A stretch of DNA of 64,000 nt. It comes from Stenotrophobium rhamnosiphilum. GTDB taxonomy: Bacteria > Pseudomonadota > Gammaproteobacteria > Nevskiales > Nevskiaceae. Shown here piece after piece: positions 52,545 to 60,410 of the stretch. Both the position numbers and the translations under genes were made by a program. The DNA is taken from positions 128,758-192,757 of the forward strand of contig NZ_QANS01000006.1 in assembly GCF_003052265.1 (NCBI RefSeq), in the 5' to 3' direction. The notes under the pieces are model-generated. The model did no database searches, was not told the origin of the DNA, and worked only from the letters and a program-made list of their open reading frames with translations. The first letter of the stretch is position 1, and every line of letters starts with the position of its first letter.

Positions 52545-53074
52545 ATACCGAAACACATAAAGATTCAGCAGCGCCTTGCTGCCATTCAGAGCCTCAAGAA
52601 GTGCAGGTGCCACAGGCGAGTCTCAATCATCGCCCGCACCAAGGACATAGTCAGGGCAGCAGTTGGAGTGCGGCAGCGAGAGTTACGGTTCACTGCTTAA
52701 CGGGTTGTGCCATTGGCGAATTTATTGGCTTGGCGATCGGCGTCAGCTTGGGCCTTCCGGTTCATGTCACCATCACACTCGCTGTTGTGCTGTCATTCAT
52801 CAGCGGCTTCGCGCTCACGATTTATCCGATGATGCGACGCGGCGTTGATTTTTCAACCGCGTTTAAAACGATATGGCTAGGTGAAGTGATCTCGATCAGT
52901 GTCATGGAACTGATGATGAACCTGATCGATTACCACATGGGCGGCATGCGCGCGGCTCACATCTTTGTAGCGCAATACTGGGAAGCTTTTGGCGCGGCAT
53001 TGGTGGCGGGCTACTTCGCCGCACTGCCTGTGAACAAATGGATGTTGTCTCGCAATATGAAGAACTGTCACTAG
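52541..53074 (+). CDS. DUF4396 membrane protein with Cys/His-rich N terminus
   Basis: A 177-residue DUF4396 protein. The first 40 residues are rich in metal-binding side chains (PCCHSE, HRPHQGHSQG). About four membrane helices follow, including VHCLTGCAIGEFIGLAIGV (the family's CxxGE signature), LAVVLSFISGFALTIYP and a C-terminal pair. Transport or binding of a metal is inferred from its MerR partner. The start overlaps the merR stop (ATGA). Confidence 0.8.
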   Translation: MNTETHKDSAAPCCHSEPQEVQVPQASLNHRPHQGHSQGSSWSAAARVTVHCLTGCAIGEFIGLAIGVSLGLPVHVTITLAVVLSFISGFALTIYPMMRRGVDFSTAFKTIWLGEVISISVMELMMNLIDYHMGGMRAAHIFVAQYWEAFGAALVAGYFAALPVNKWMLSRNMKNCH

Positions 53075-53084
53075 AGCACGCGCA

Positions 53085-53744
53085 ATGACGACACAAAACG
53101 AACGCTACATTCCTGCACTGGGCTATCACTGGCTGACTTCGCTGTATGACCCGGTGGTGCAACTCACCACACGAGAGTCGACTTTCAAACCTGCGCTGAT
53201 CGCGCAAGCCAATCTACAAGCAGGCGAACGTGTGCTTGATCTGGCTTGCGGCACGGCAACACTGACGCTGCTCGCCAAACGCGCACAGCCTGCTGCAGAA
53301 GTTCATGGCGTTGACGGTGACAGCAATATCTTGAAGATCGCCGCCGACAAAGCACAGCGCGAAGGTTTGACGATACAACTGCAGCAAGGCCTCGCCAACG
53401 CGCTGCCTTACGCTGATTCACACTTTGATCGCGCGATGAGCAGTCTGTTCTTCCATCACCTCACGCGCGAAACCAAGCGTGCCGCGTTCGCAGAATTGCA
53501 TCGCGTGCTCAAACCCAACGGTGAGCTGCACGTCGCCGACTGGGGGCAGGCGCACAATTCTTTGATGCGCGTTGCGTTCTTCGGCATTCAATTGCTGGAT
53601 GGGTTCGTCACAACTGCAGATAACGTCCGTGGCTTACTGCCGACGCTGATGCTTGAAGCAGGCTTTGTCGATGTGTGCGAAACAGAACGTTACTCCACCG
53701 TGTTCGGCACCATGTCGCTCTATCGCGCGCGCAAATCGGCTTAA
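53085..53744 (+). CDS. Class I SAM-dependent methyltransferase
   Basis: A 219-residue methyltransferase of the UbiE/Methyltransf_11 type. SAM motif I is VLDLACGTATL, the acidic residue is in HGVDGD, and the catalytic-region motif is RVLKPNGELHVADW. It is 10 bp after the DUF4396 gene and so in the merR operon. A metalloid or thiol methyltransferase is tempting in that context, but it lacks the cysteine set of ArsM, so the acceptor is unknown. Confidence 0.85.
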   Translation: MTTQNERYIPALGYHWLTSLYDPVVQLTTRESTFKPALIAQANLQAGERVLDLACGTATLTLLAKRAQPAAEVHGVDGDSNILKIAADKAQREGLTIQLQQGLANALPYADSHFDRAMSSLFFHHLTRETKRAAFAELHRVLKPNGELHVADWGQAHNSLMRVAFFGIQLLDGFVTTADNVRGLLPTLMLEAGFVDVCETERYSTVFGTMSLYRARKSA

Positions 53745-53860
53745 GACAAACGCCAAGATTCTGGGCTCGCTTCGGGCTGCTTCAGAATCTTGGCCTTGAC
53801 CCAACGTGTGACCGCCATCGCGGCGACCATCAACATTGAGCCAATAACGCAGCAGGCCAC
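53741..53860 (-). CDS. Candidate 39-residue single-helix membrane peptide
   Basis: A short frame not likely to be called by gene finders. It starts GTG at 53860, 2 bp after the LDI-like gene stop, behind GGAG-6nt-GTG, and ends at 53741. The peptide begins MACCVIGSMLMVAAMAVTRW, which is a hydrophobic membrane helix with an early Cys pair, then has a basic and Pro-rich tail (KAKILKQPEASPESWRLS). The coupled ribosome-binding site and helix make it plausible; no homologue is known to me. The last 4 bp overlap the convergent methyltransferase gene. Confidence 0.5.
   Translation of the reverse strand: MACCVIGSMLMVAAMAVTRWVKAKILKQPEASPESWRLS
53753..53793. terminator. Inverted repeat between convergent genes
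   Basis: CCAAGATTCTG and CAGAATCTTGG are exact 11-bp inverted copies with a 19-nt loop. It lies just past the methyltransferase stop and inside the end of the candidate small peptide frame. It may end transcription from either side, though it has no T-run. Confidence 0.5.
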
Positions 53861-53862
53861 TA

Positions 53863-55887
53863 TTAGCTCCGTGGTGAAATCAGAACATTAAGCGTGCGAT
53901 CCAACTGCACATGAATCGACGCATGTCCGCGTGCATCAGCAATGATATTCGCTTCTACTGCACCTCTGGCCTGATACGTTTGGTTAGGCCGCAATTGCGA
54001 CAACTCAAGGCGATGCTTGCCGCCGCCTCTGCCGGGCGATAACTGCAAATCTAGCGCACGGCCATCGCTGACAGCCTTCGCAACCAGCACATGCGGGTAT
54101 TCGGCACTCTCCAGCATCGGCCCTTCTTTCCAAGGCTTAGGCATACCGACATCCACCAAGTCATGGAAGGCATTGGCGCGCAGCGTACGCGCCGCATGAA
54201 TCACTGCGTGCGCACTGGTTGATCCGCCTTTGTAATGACGCACGCCGCCGATGACTTCGCTTGGATATTCCGAATCCATGCGTTGTAGAAGCAGGTCAGC
54301 CACTTCGTCGTCGCCCATCTCACGTGCGGATGCAGCGACGAGTCCATACGTAGTTAGCATGCTGCGCCGATAGTTACCGAAGTCGATCTTGTCCCAACCA
54401 TTGGTCAGCAACTCAATCTTGCCTTGGCCAACCTTGATCAAATCGTTGCGAACAATTTCCCAACTGCGGCAAGCCAGCTCAGGCAACACAGGATGGATAA
54501 ACAAAGCAGTGACCGCATCAGCCATCGTCGCGGTGAGCGCGGGAATCGTCATGCCGGTGTGGTAATCACGAATCGCCGTGATGCGCCCATTGATGGTGAC
54601 GAACTCGCGCTCAAGACTTTCCTGATAGCGCTCGCGAATTTCTTCCCAATAGCTGGTGCCGTAAACACGGTCGTGACACTTCAGCGATAGCGCTCCGAAG
54701 TTATTGCAGATCGGATAAATCCAACGCGGCTCGCAAGGAAACAGGCAGAAATCTGAAGCCGCCATATTCTTGCGAAGAATGTTGCAGATATCGCTGAAGC
54801 TGGATTCGTAAACCGCACCACTCGGATGCTTCAGACTGATGGAGCCCGGTTTATTGAATTGCTCGTCACCTGTATTGCAGAGATTGATACCGAGCATGCC
54901 GCCGTACCAACCGTAATACATGATGTTGTCGCGCGCGAAGGGATCGGGGTTGCTGCGGAAGTTGCCCCACATATTCTCCATCTGCCAGTAACTCCAGCAG
55001 CGGTGATCCATCATCTTGAGGCTGAGATTGGTTTGCGCCTGCGCGGAGTACCCGCGGAACGCTGGCGTATGCGTATATGTGTGCATGCCCAGCATGTAAG
55101 ACATATTGCAGATCTGATAACGCTTGGCGGCTTCGCGAAATTCGTCGATGCGATCAAAACCGTTGAACTCGTCGACAGGTTGCAGCGCGCGGTCGAGCAT
55201 GAAGCGCCATAACTGCAAATCGGTTTCTGACACGGCGGTGACTTTCGGCAGGCCTGAACTTTGATCCAGCGAAGTGACTGTCGTCGTGCGTGTACTCAGG
55301 TATTGATTGATGCGTGTGCGCTCGCTCTGCATGAACGCTACTTTGCGGCGGCTTTGCAGCGACAGCAAAACCGCCCCAATCACGATAGCCGCAGGCACGT
55401 AGAAGCGTGCGTCGTGCCACTGATTGGCAACGGCCAGCACGCCATCGCGGCAATAGACGCTGAAGGCAACGTCCGACAACACGTGCCAACGCGTCATCAA
55501 CGCAGCGCCGTAAGCCGGGCCCAGCCACGTCAGCACCGGCGCGATGATATTGCCGGTCGCAACCCATAGAAAAAGTCCGACAAGAAAAAGAACAATCGAT
55601 CCGACAAACAAACCCACATGCAGCGCGATCTGCGTTGCCGAACCTGTTGCGTGATACAGAAAACCTGCGCCTGGAAACATCAGACCCAAGCCGAATGTTG
55701 CCCAATACGCACTGGCCGTCCACGCCAGTGCAACACCGAATGCAAAGACCAGCGCATAGATCAAAGCAGTCCGGCGCCAGCGATAAAGCGTTGCGGGGCC
55801 AGCAGCGGTTTTATCCAAAGGAATTTGCAACACCGGCACGCCTTGCGTGCGATAGCCATAGTCTGGCGTGGCAGCACCATCACTCAT
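53863..55887 (-). CDS. Membrane-anchored linalool dehydratase/isomerase-like protein
   Basis: A 674-residue protein. Residues about 35-180 hold four to five membrane helices. The soluble part (about 215-560) resembles linalool dehydratase/isomerase: LWRFMLDRALQPVDEFNGFD, YTHTPAFRGY, WSYWQMENMWG, DNIMYYGWYGGMLG, then LFPCEPRWIYPICNN. The last block holds a Cys pair (Cys385 and Cys394) at the 9-residue spacing of the catalytic Cys171/Cys180 of Castellaniella Ldi. The alignment position of its catalytic His (YKGH) is Trp here (YYGW), so chemistry may differ. A beta-rich domain of about 100 residues ends the protein. It overlaps the MpaB-like gene by 4 bp. Substrate is likely an isoprenoid; this is inference. 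Confidence 0.75.
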   Translation of the reverse strand: MSDGAATPDYGYRTQGVPVLQIPLDKTAAGPATLYRWRRTALIYALVFAFGVALAWTASAYWATFGLGLMFPGAGFLYHATGSATQIALHVGLFVGSIVLFLVGLFLWVATGNIIAPVLTWLGPAYGAALMTRWHVLSDVAFSVYCRDGVLAVANQWHDARFYVPAAIVIGAVLLSLQSRRKVAFMQSERTRINQYLSTRTTTVTSLDQSSGLPKVTAVSETDLQLWRFMLDRALQPVDEFNGFDRIDEFREAAKRYQICNMSYMLGMHTYTHTPAFRGYSAQAQTNLSLKMMDHRCWSYWQMENMWGNFRSNPDPFARDNIMYYGWYGGMLGINLCNTGDEQFNKPGSISLKHPSGAVYESSFSDICNILRKNMAASDFCLFPCEPRWIYPICNNFGALSLKCHDRVYGTSYWEEIRERYQESLEREFVTINGRITAIRDYHTGMTIPALTATMADAVTALFIHPVLPELACRSWEIVRNDLIKVGQGKIELLTNGWDKIDFGNYRRSMLTTYGLVAASAREMGDDEVADLLLQRMDSEYPSEVIGGVRHYKGGSTSAHAVIHAARTLRANAFHDLVDVGMPKPWKEGPMLESAEYPHVLVAKAVSDGRALDLQLSPGRGGGKHRLELSQLRPNQTYQARGAVEANIIADARGHASIHVQLDRTLNVLISPRS

Positions 55888-56753
55888 GTTGCGCTCCCTT
55901 TGTAACCGACTTGATTGATATTGACGTTCTTGCCGTAAGCGCGGCCGAAGAAATCGGACATGTGTCGCTCACGCGGATCGGGCAAAACTCTCTTGAGCAA
56001 GAAATAAACTTTGACTGCTGTATTCGCCGTCCATGTTTGTAGCGCGCTGGGCTCTGGCATTTGCAGACGTTGACGCATCAATGGATCAATCAGCGCGTAA
56101 AAAATACCGATGCCGAATTTCTTCAGCGGCTTGGGCATCCAGTAATCCGCCCATTCATCAGCCAGCGCTTGGGCAATGGCCGTGCATTCCATCGACGGTT
56201 TAAACGTGCGCGCTTCAAACGCCAGCATCCATTCCATAAATGCTTCTTGAGTTTGTGGAATATTTTTAATCTGCATCAGCTCGCCCAAGCTGCACCAGAA
56301 ACGGTACTGCGCTTCGCACTCTTTATCGGTGAGGCCTTTGTCGCCCATGAAGCGTTCCGACACGCGACGCGGCAAACAGGCCAGCGTTGAAAGCGTGTAG
56401 AGAAACATATCGTTGTTGATCGGAAAGTTGCCGTGAATCTTCACGAGGCGATCCGTGATCAGCCGCGTCGCCGGACCATCACCGTGTCGATACATCTCAC
56501 CGAAGTAGGTGAGTGAATCGAAATTACGTTTGCGTGTGTCGCGCAAGATGGGCCCGCGTCCATCGCGATATAGAATCTTCGCCATCTCTGGCAAGCCGAC
56601 GTTATAAACAAACGCGACCGAGAACAGCGCGTGCAAAAAGATTGGCTCGCCGTAACGCACCACAAATGACAGATGCGCGATGCGATGCGCATCGCTTGCA
56701 ACATCAAGCTGCGCAATCTCGTCCCGTGCCCATGTTCTGCTTGGTCGGCTCAT
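55884..56753 (-). CDS. Oxygenase MpaB / rubber oxygenase (DUF2236) family protein
   Basis: A 289-residue DUF2236 protein, a haem-b helical fold shared by latex-clearing rubber oxygenase (Lcp) and the mycophenolic acid enzyme MpaB that cleaves a prenyl side-chain double bond. Visible family features: an early acidic/helical region, ILRDTRKRNFDSLTYFGEMYRHG, then HGNFPINNDMFLYTLSTL (His candidate haem ligand). No signal peptide, unlike secreted Lcp. It heads an operon with the LDI-like gene (4-bp ATGA overlap) and faces a TetR gene across 85 bp. Confidence 0.75.
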   Translation of the reverse strand: MSRPSRTWARDEIAQLDVASDAHRIAHLSFVVRYGEPIFLHALFSVAFVYNVGLPEMAKILYRDGRGPILRDTRKRNFDSLTYFGEMYRHGDGPATRLITDRLVKIHGNFPINNDMFLYTLSTLACLPRRVSERFMGDKGLTDKECEAQYRFWCSLGELMQIKNIPQTQEAFMEWMLAFEARTFKPSMECTAIAQALADEWADYWMPKPLKKFGIGIFYALIDPLMRQRLQMPEPSALQTWTANTAVKVYFLLKRVLPDPRERHMSDFFGRAYGKNVNINQVGYKGSAT

Positions 56754-56791
56754 AGCCCATTACCCTGCGTGATCCTGACCCACACAGTAAT

Positions 56792-56807
56792 GCGAATGAT
56801 TATTCGC
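56792..56807. promoter_or_regulatory. Candidate TetR operator, shared divergent region
   Basis: GCGAATGATTATTCGC is an exact 16-bp palindrome (6-bp arms, 4-bp centre) in the middle of the 85 bp between the MpaB-like and TetR genes. A further half-site ATTCGCG follows at 56813. It is well placed to control both directions. Confidence 0.6.
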
Positions 56808-56838
56808 GTACAATTCGCGTTAGAGACAGGAGCAGGGC

Positions 56839-57465
56839 ATGCGCAGAAATCCGCGACAGGAACGATCCAAGGCGATGGTCACCAGCTTGATTGACGCAAC
56901 CGCCTTGGCAATTGCAGAGCACGGGATTTCTGGTGCAAATACAGTCCTTATCGCAGAGAAAGCGGGCGTCAGTGTCGGCTCGCTCTATCAATATTTTGAT
57001 AGCAAGGAAGACCTTTTTGAGGGTGTTCTGGAGCAGATGAACAGCGGGCTTCTGGCGATTGTGAATGCCCAGATCGAGCAGCTACCCAATAAAGACATTC
57101 GCGTTTTCATCCATGATTTACTGGATCAGGTCTGGCAGTTTTTAGAGGCTAACGACCAGCGTTACCTGCATATCGTGAAGTACTGGGCGCAGTTGGATTT
57201 TGTGCGCTTCATGAATGAACTGCAGAACCGCATGACCACGGCCTTCGCCATTTACATCATGCATCACCCGACCAACGCGCCAGTGTCGGAGTTGCCAACC
57301 AAGATTTATGTGCTGATCAACAGCGTGCTGTTCACGATTGTGCGACACGTGAGTGACCCCGCGCCGCACATCAGTCGCGAAAAGATCATTGAAGTATTTG
57401 CGCAGCTCGCCGAGCAAGTGCTCGGCGCGCCTGCGTCTGTGCCGATTACGCGCCTGAAAGTTTAA
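56839..57465 (+). CDS. TetR/AcrR family regulator, divergent from mpaB-ldi
   Basis: A 208-residue TetR protein. The helix-turn-helix is at about residues 11-55 (AMVTSLIDATALAIAEHGISGANTVLIAEKAGVSVGSLYQYFDSKEDLF). AGGAG site 7 bp upstream of the ATG. It is divergent from the MpaB-like/LDI-like operon, with a palindromic site between them, so it most probably controls that operon. It is convergent with, and overlaps by 20 bp, the AcuI-like gene. Confidence 0.88.
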   Translation: MRRNPRQERSKAMVTSLIDATALAIAEHGISGANTVLIAEKAGVSVGSLYQYFDSKEDLFEGVLEQMNSGLLAIVNAQIEQLPNKDIRVFIHDLLDQVWQFLEANDQRYLHIVKYWAQLDFVRFMNELQNRMTTAFAIYIMHHPTNAPVSELPTKIYVLINSVLFTIVRHVSDPAPHISREKIIEVFAQLAEQVLGAPASVPITRLKV

Positions 57466-58444
57466 CCAGCGTACGACCCTGAATTTTGCCTGCGATAAAT
57501 TCATCGCAAACCGCAGGCAAATCTTCCAAGCTCACTTCGCGCGAGATCAGTTTGTCGAGATGGCGCGGTTTCCAGATCGTCGATAGATGCTGCCAAATAT
57601 CTTCGCGCCAAGCACGTGGGCATTCGACGGAGTGAATGCCGAGCAGCGACACACCGCGCAGAATAAATGGCATCACCGTGGTGTTGAGTTCGTGCGACTG
57701 TGCCAAGCCAATGCTGGCGATGTTGCCCCAAGGCTTGGTAGTGCGCGTGAGCCATGTGAGCGTTTCGCCGCCGAGGTTATCGACAGCGCCGCCCCAGGTT
57801 GCAGACTCCAGCGGCTTCTTGCCCATATCGAGGGAGTGACGCGAGATCACTTCGTCGGCACCCAGTGCTTTCAAATAATCATCCGCTGCACCGGCCTTGC
57901 CGGTGATGGCATGAACGGTGAAACCCACACGCTTGAACAGATCAATCGCAATGGAGCCGACGCCGCCTGTTGGACCTGTAACTGCAATCGGGCCCATGTT
58001 TGCTGATTGGTGATTTTCCAGCATGCGGCGCAATGCGAGAGCGGCAGTGAAACCTGCAGTGCCAATCGCCATGGCTTCTTTCATGCTCAAGCCCATTGGC
58101 AACGGAATGATGCTATTGCCATCAACACGAGCGACTTCGCTGAAACCGCCATCAAACACCTCACCGATATTGCAGCCGGTGATCAGAACCTTGTCGCCCG
58201 CCTTGTAGCGCGCGTCTTCGCTGCTTTCGACAATGCCGGCCATATCGATGCCAGCGACCTTCGGAAAACCCTTCATGATGCGGCCTTTGCCGCTAACGGC
58301 CAGCGCATCCTTGTAGTTGATACCGGACCACGCCACGCGCACCACCACGCTGCCGGGGTTGAGATCGTCCAGCGTCAGCGTCTCCAAACGCGCTTGGGTG
58401 GCTTTCTCAACTTGGTGGATTCGCATCGCTTTAAAGGTGGACAT
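57446..58444 (-). CDS. Acryloyl-CoA reductase / YhdH-type quinone oxidoreductase (AcuI-like)
   Basis: A 332-residue zinc-free medium-chain dehydrogenase of the YhdH/AcuI group, which reduces acryloyl-CoA to propionyl-CoA with NADPH. Marks: GINYKDALAVSGKGRIMKGFPKVAGIDMAG, VLITGCNIGEVFDGGFSE, and the NADPH motif VTGPTGGVGSIAI. This would yield the CoA form of the acid that prpE activates. The start codon at 58444 is 1 bp from the left end of a palindromic element that holds its whole upstream region, with no clear Shine-Dalgarno. Confidence 0.88.
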   Translation of the reverse strand: MSTFKAMRIHQVEKATQARLETLTLDDLNPGSVVVRVAWSGINYKDALAVSGKGRIMKGFPKVAGIDMAGIVESSEDARYKAGDKVLITGCNIGEVFDGGFSEVARVDGNSIIPLPMGLSMKEAMAIGTAGFTAALALRRMLENHQSANMGPIAVTGPTGGVGSIAIDLFKRVGFTVHAITGKAGAADDYLKALGADEVISRHSLDMGKKPLESATWGGAVDNLGGETLTWLTRTTKPWGNIASIGLAQSHELNTTVMPFILRGVSLLGIHSVECPRAWREDIWQHLSTIWKPRHLDKLISREVSLEDLPAVCDEFIAGKIQGRTLVKLSGA

Positions 58445-58445
58445 A

Positions 58446-58713
58446 AGGGCCTGTTAGTCTTTATTTGGCGTCAGCGGCGGAGAGCCGTTTGGCGCAGAGC
58501 AAGGAAGAGGGAGCGCCGCATAGTAACTCTATGCAAGCGACCGATGACACCGCTATGCGTCAAACGGCTCCCGCCCCTTCGGGCTGCCGCCTCAAAAATT
58601 GCCATGCGTCGTTGCTCCTCCGTCATTTAGACTCACTAAACCTCCTCCGTCGCGCCTAGCCTGGCAATTTTTGAGGGGACAGCGCTGACGCTAAATAAAG
58701 GCTAACAGGCCCT
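58446..58713. mobile_element. 268-bp palindromic MITE-like element
   Basis: The ends are a 31-bp inverted repeat (58446-58476 and 58683-58713) with two mismatches, starting AGGGCCTGTTAG. Inside lie two further inverted pairs: GAGCCGTTTGGCGCA (58482-58496) with 58556-58570 (one mismatch), and CCTCAAAAATTGCC (58590-58603) with 58663-58676 (exact). No transposase or ORF is inside. It separates acuI (minus) from pdxH (plus). It looks like a non-autonomous element or a highly structured RNA. Confidence 0.7.
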
Positions 58714-58760
58714 CATCTTCCGGCAGAATATCGAGACGCCAATTCTAGAGCATTCGACTG

Positions 58761-59381
58761 ATGGCCCAGTTCACTAAAAATCCCCCGCTAAATGAATCCG
58801 ATCTGCCGCCCGCGCCGCGCACGCTGCTGGAGCATTGGTTAGCGGATGCCGTCGCTTTGCCGATGCAAGAACCGACCGCGATGACGTTGGCGACTGTGGG
58901 CGCTGATGGCGCTCCGTCTGCGCGCATCGTGCTGTTCAAAGGCTTTCACGAAGACGGCCTGACCTTCTACACCAACTACGAAAGCCACAAGGGCATCGAT
59001 CTGGCCGCCAACGCCAAAGTCGCGCTGGTGTTCTGGTGGGACAAGCTCGAACGCCAGGTGCGCATTGAAGGACACGCGCAAAAACTGCCGGAAGCGGTTT
59101 CGCGCAATTATTTCTATCAGCGCATCCGCGACTCGCAGCTGGGCGCAATCACTTCGCAGCAAAGCCGCGTCGTAGCCACGCGCGAAGAACTCGATGCGCG
59201 CCTCGATGCTAACGAACAGCGCTATCGCGAGGCTGAAGTGCCCTTTCCCCCCTTCTGGGGTGGTTACAACGTGACACCGACGCTAGTAGAGTTTTGGCAA
59301 GGACGACACGGACGTCTGCATGATCGGCTGCAGTACCGCAGCAAGAACGGCAGTTGGATTGTTGAGCGTCTGGAACCTTAA
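58761..59381 (+). CDS. pdxH: Pyridoxamine 5'-phosphate oxidase
   Basis: A 206-residue FMN enzyme that makes pyridoxal 5'-phosphate. Marks: the AMTLATVGADGAPSARIVLFKGF FMN region, YTNYESHKG, LVFWWDKLERQVRIEG, and the C-terminal WGGYNVTPTLVEFWQGRHGRLHDRLQY, all standard. A single gene between two repeat elements. No Shine-Dalgarno is clear before the ATG. Confidence 0.95.
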   Translation: MAQFTKNPPLNESDLPPAPRTLLEHWLADAVALPMQEPTAMTLATVGADGAPSARIVLFKGFHEDGLTFYTNYESHKGIDLAANAKVALVFWWDKLERQVRIEGHAQKLPEAVSRNYFYQRIRDSQLGAITSQQSRVVATREELDARLDANEQRYREAEVPFPPFWGGYNVTPTLVEFWQGRHGRLHDRLQYRSKNGSWIVERLEP

Positions 59382-59389
59382 ACATTGCT

Positions 59390-59512
59390 GTAGGAGCGCC
59401 TCGGCAATTGCTCCTGCATTGCTCTACCGAGGGCATCCATGCCCTCGTCTTAGGCGCGATTGGCGATGGTGCAATCGCGCCTAGTGAGAGCATGTCTCTC
59501 ACGCGCTCCTAC
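59390..59512. repeat. REP-like palindrome, GTAGGAGCGCCT family, expanded copy 3
   Basis: Outer arms GTAGGAGCGC (59390) and GCGCTCCTAC (59503) and inner arms CTTAGGCGCGATTG/CAATCGCGCCTAG match copies 1 and 2, but each arm is interrupted. The left has an insert with hairpin CGAGGGCAT/ATGCCCTCG, the right has TGAGAG/CTCTCA. The inserts sit at matching points in the arms. Confidence 0.8.
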
Positions 59513-59542
59513 AAAAGAATTTCATTAGCAGAGGTAGTCATC

Positions 59543-60352
59543 ATGAACTCGCCCTTTAACTACAACGGCAAAACCGTCTTCGTCTCTGGCGGCACCAGCG
59601 GTATCAATCTTGGTATCGCACACGCGTTTGCACGCGCAGGCGCCAAAGTTTCCGTGATTTCGCGCAAGCAGGACAAGGTTGATGCGGCGGTCGCTGAACT
59701 GAAGAAAAACGGTGGCGAAGCGATTGGCTTTTCTGCAGACGTTCGCAATTACGCTTCTGTTGAAGCAGCACTCAAAAGTACGCACGCCAAGTTTGGCGAG
59801 ATTGATGTGCTGATCTCTGGCGCCGCTGGAAACTTTCCAGCACCTGCGCTGGGCATTTCACCGAACGGATTTAAATCCGTCGTCGATATCGATTTGATCG
59901 GCAGCTTTCACGTGCTGCGCGCTGCGCATGCGTTTCTGAAAAAACCCGGCGGCAGCATCATCCAAATTTCTGCGCCGCAGGCTTACACCACGATGGAATT
60001 TCAGATGCACGTTTGCGCCGCCAAAGCCGGCGTCGACATGCTGACGCGCGTTGGTGCGTTGGAGTGGGGCCCGTTGGGCGTGCGCGTTAACTCTGTCGTG
60101 CCCGGCCCAATCGAAGGTACTGAAGGCATGGCGCGTCTGGCACCAACACCGGAAACGCAGGAAGCCGTTAGGGCCAGCGTGCCGATGGGACGTTATGGCA
60201 GCAAACAGGATATTGCCGATGCTTGCTTGTGGCTGGCGAGTCCGATGGCGAGCTATGTCACTGGCGTGGTGTTGCCAGTCGATGGTGGCTGGTCGCTCGG
60301 CGGCATCGCAGTTTCGAGTCACGAAACCAAGAAGCTGCTCACCGCAAAATAA
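59543..60352 (+). CDS. Short-chain dehydrogenase/reductase, 2,4-dienoyl-CoA reductase-like
   Basis: A 269-residue SDR. The cofactor motif is GGTSGINLGIA (an insertion relative to TGxxxGxG), NGGEAIGFSADVRN, LISGAAGNFPAPAL and the catalytic QISAPQAYTTMEFQMHVCAAKAG. Here the usual YxxxK is replaced by a MEFQMHVCAAK stretch, with the Lys retained and no Tyr four before it. That pattern occurs in the DECR (2,4-dienoyl-CoA reductase) group. The ATG at 59543 follows a GAGG site; an upstream frame runs into the REP element. It may serve beta-oxidation of unsaturated acyl-CoA. Confidence 0.8.
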   Translation: MNSPFNYNGKTVFVSGGTSGINLGIAHAFARAGAKVSVISRKQDKVDAAVAELKKNGGEAIGFSADVRNYASVEAALKSTHAKFGEIDVLISGAAGNFPAPALGISPNGFKSVVDIDLIGSFHVLRAAHAFLKKPGGSIIQISAPQAYTTMEFQMHVCAAKAGVDMLTRVGALEWGPLGVRVNSVVPGPIEGTEGMARLAPTPETQEAVRASVPMGRYGSKQDIADACLWLASPMASYVTGVVLPVDGGWSLGGIAVSSHETKKLLTAK

Positions 60353-60371
60353 TTCCAACCCTTAGATGAGC

Positions 60372-60400
60372 AAACGCCGGCTTTCGCCGGCGTTTTTATT
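60372..60400. terminator. Intrinsic terminator between SDR and cold-shock genes
   Basis: A 10-bp exact stem (AAACGCCGGC, loop TTTC, GCCGGCGTTT) with T-run. It ends the SDR gene (plus) and lies 11 bp beyond the cold-shock stop (minus). Confidence 0.9.
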
Positions 60401-60410
60401 TTGGTCTGGA

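Noticed and set aside
58446-58713. A full insertion sequence
   Set aside because: Too short for a transposase, no ORF, and no target-site duplication that I could confirm.
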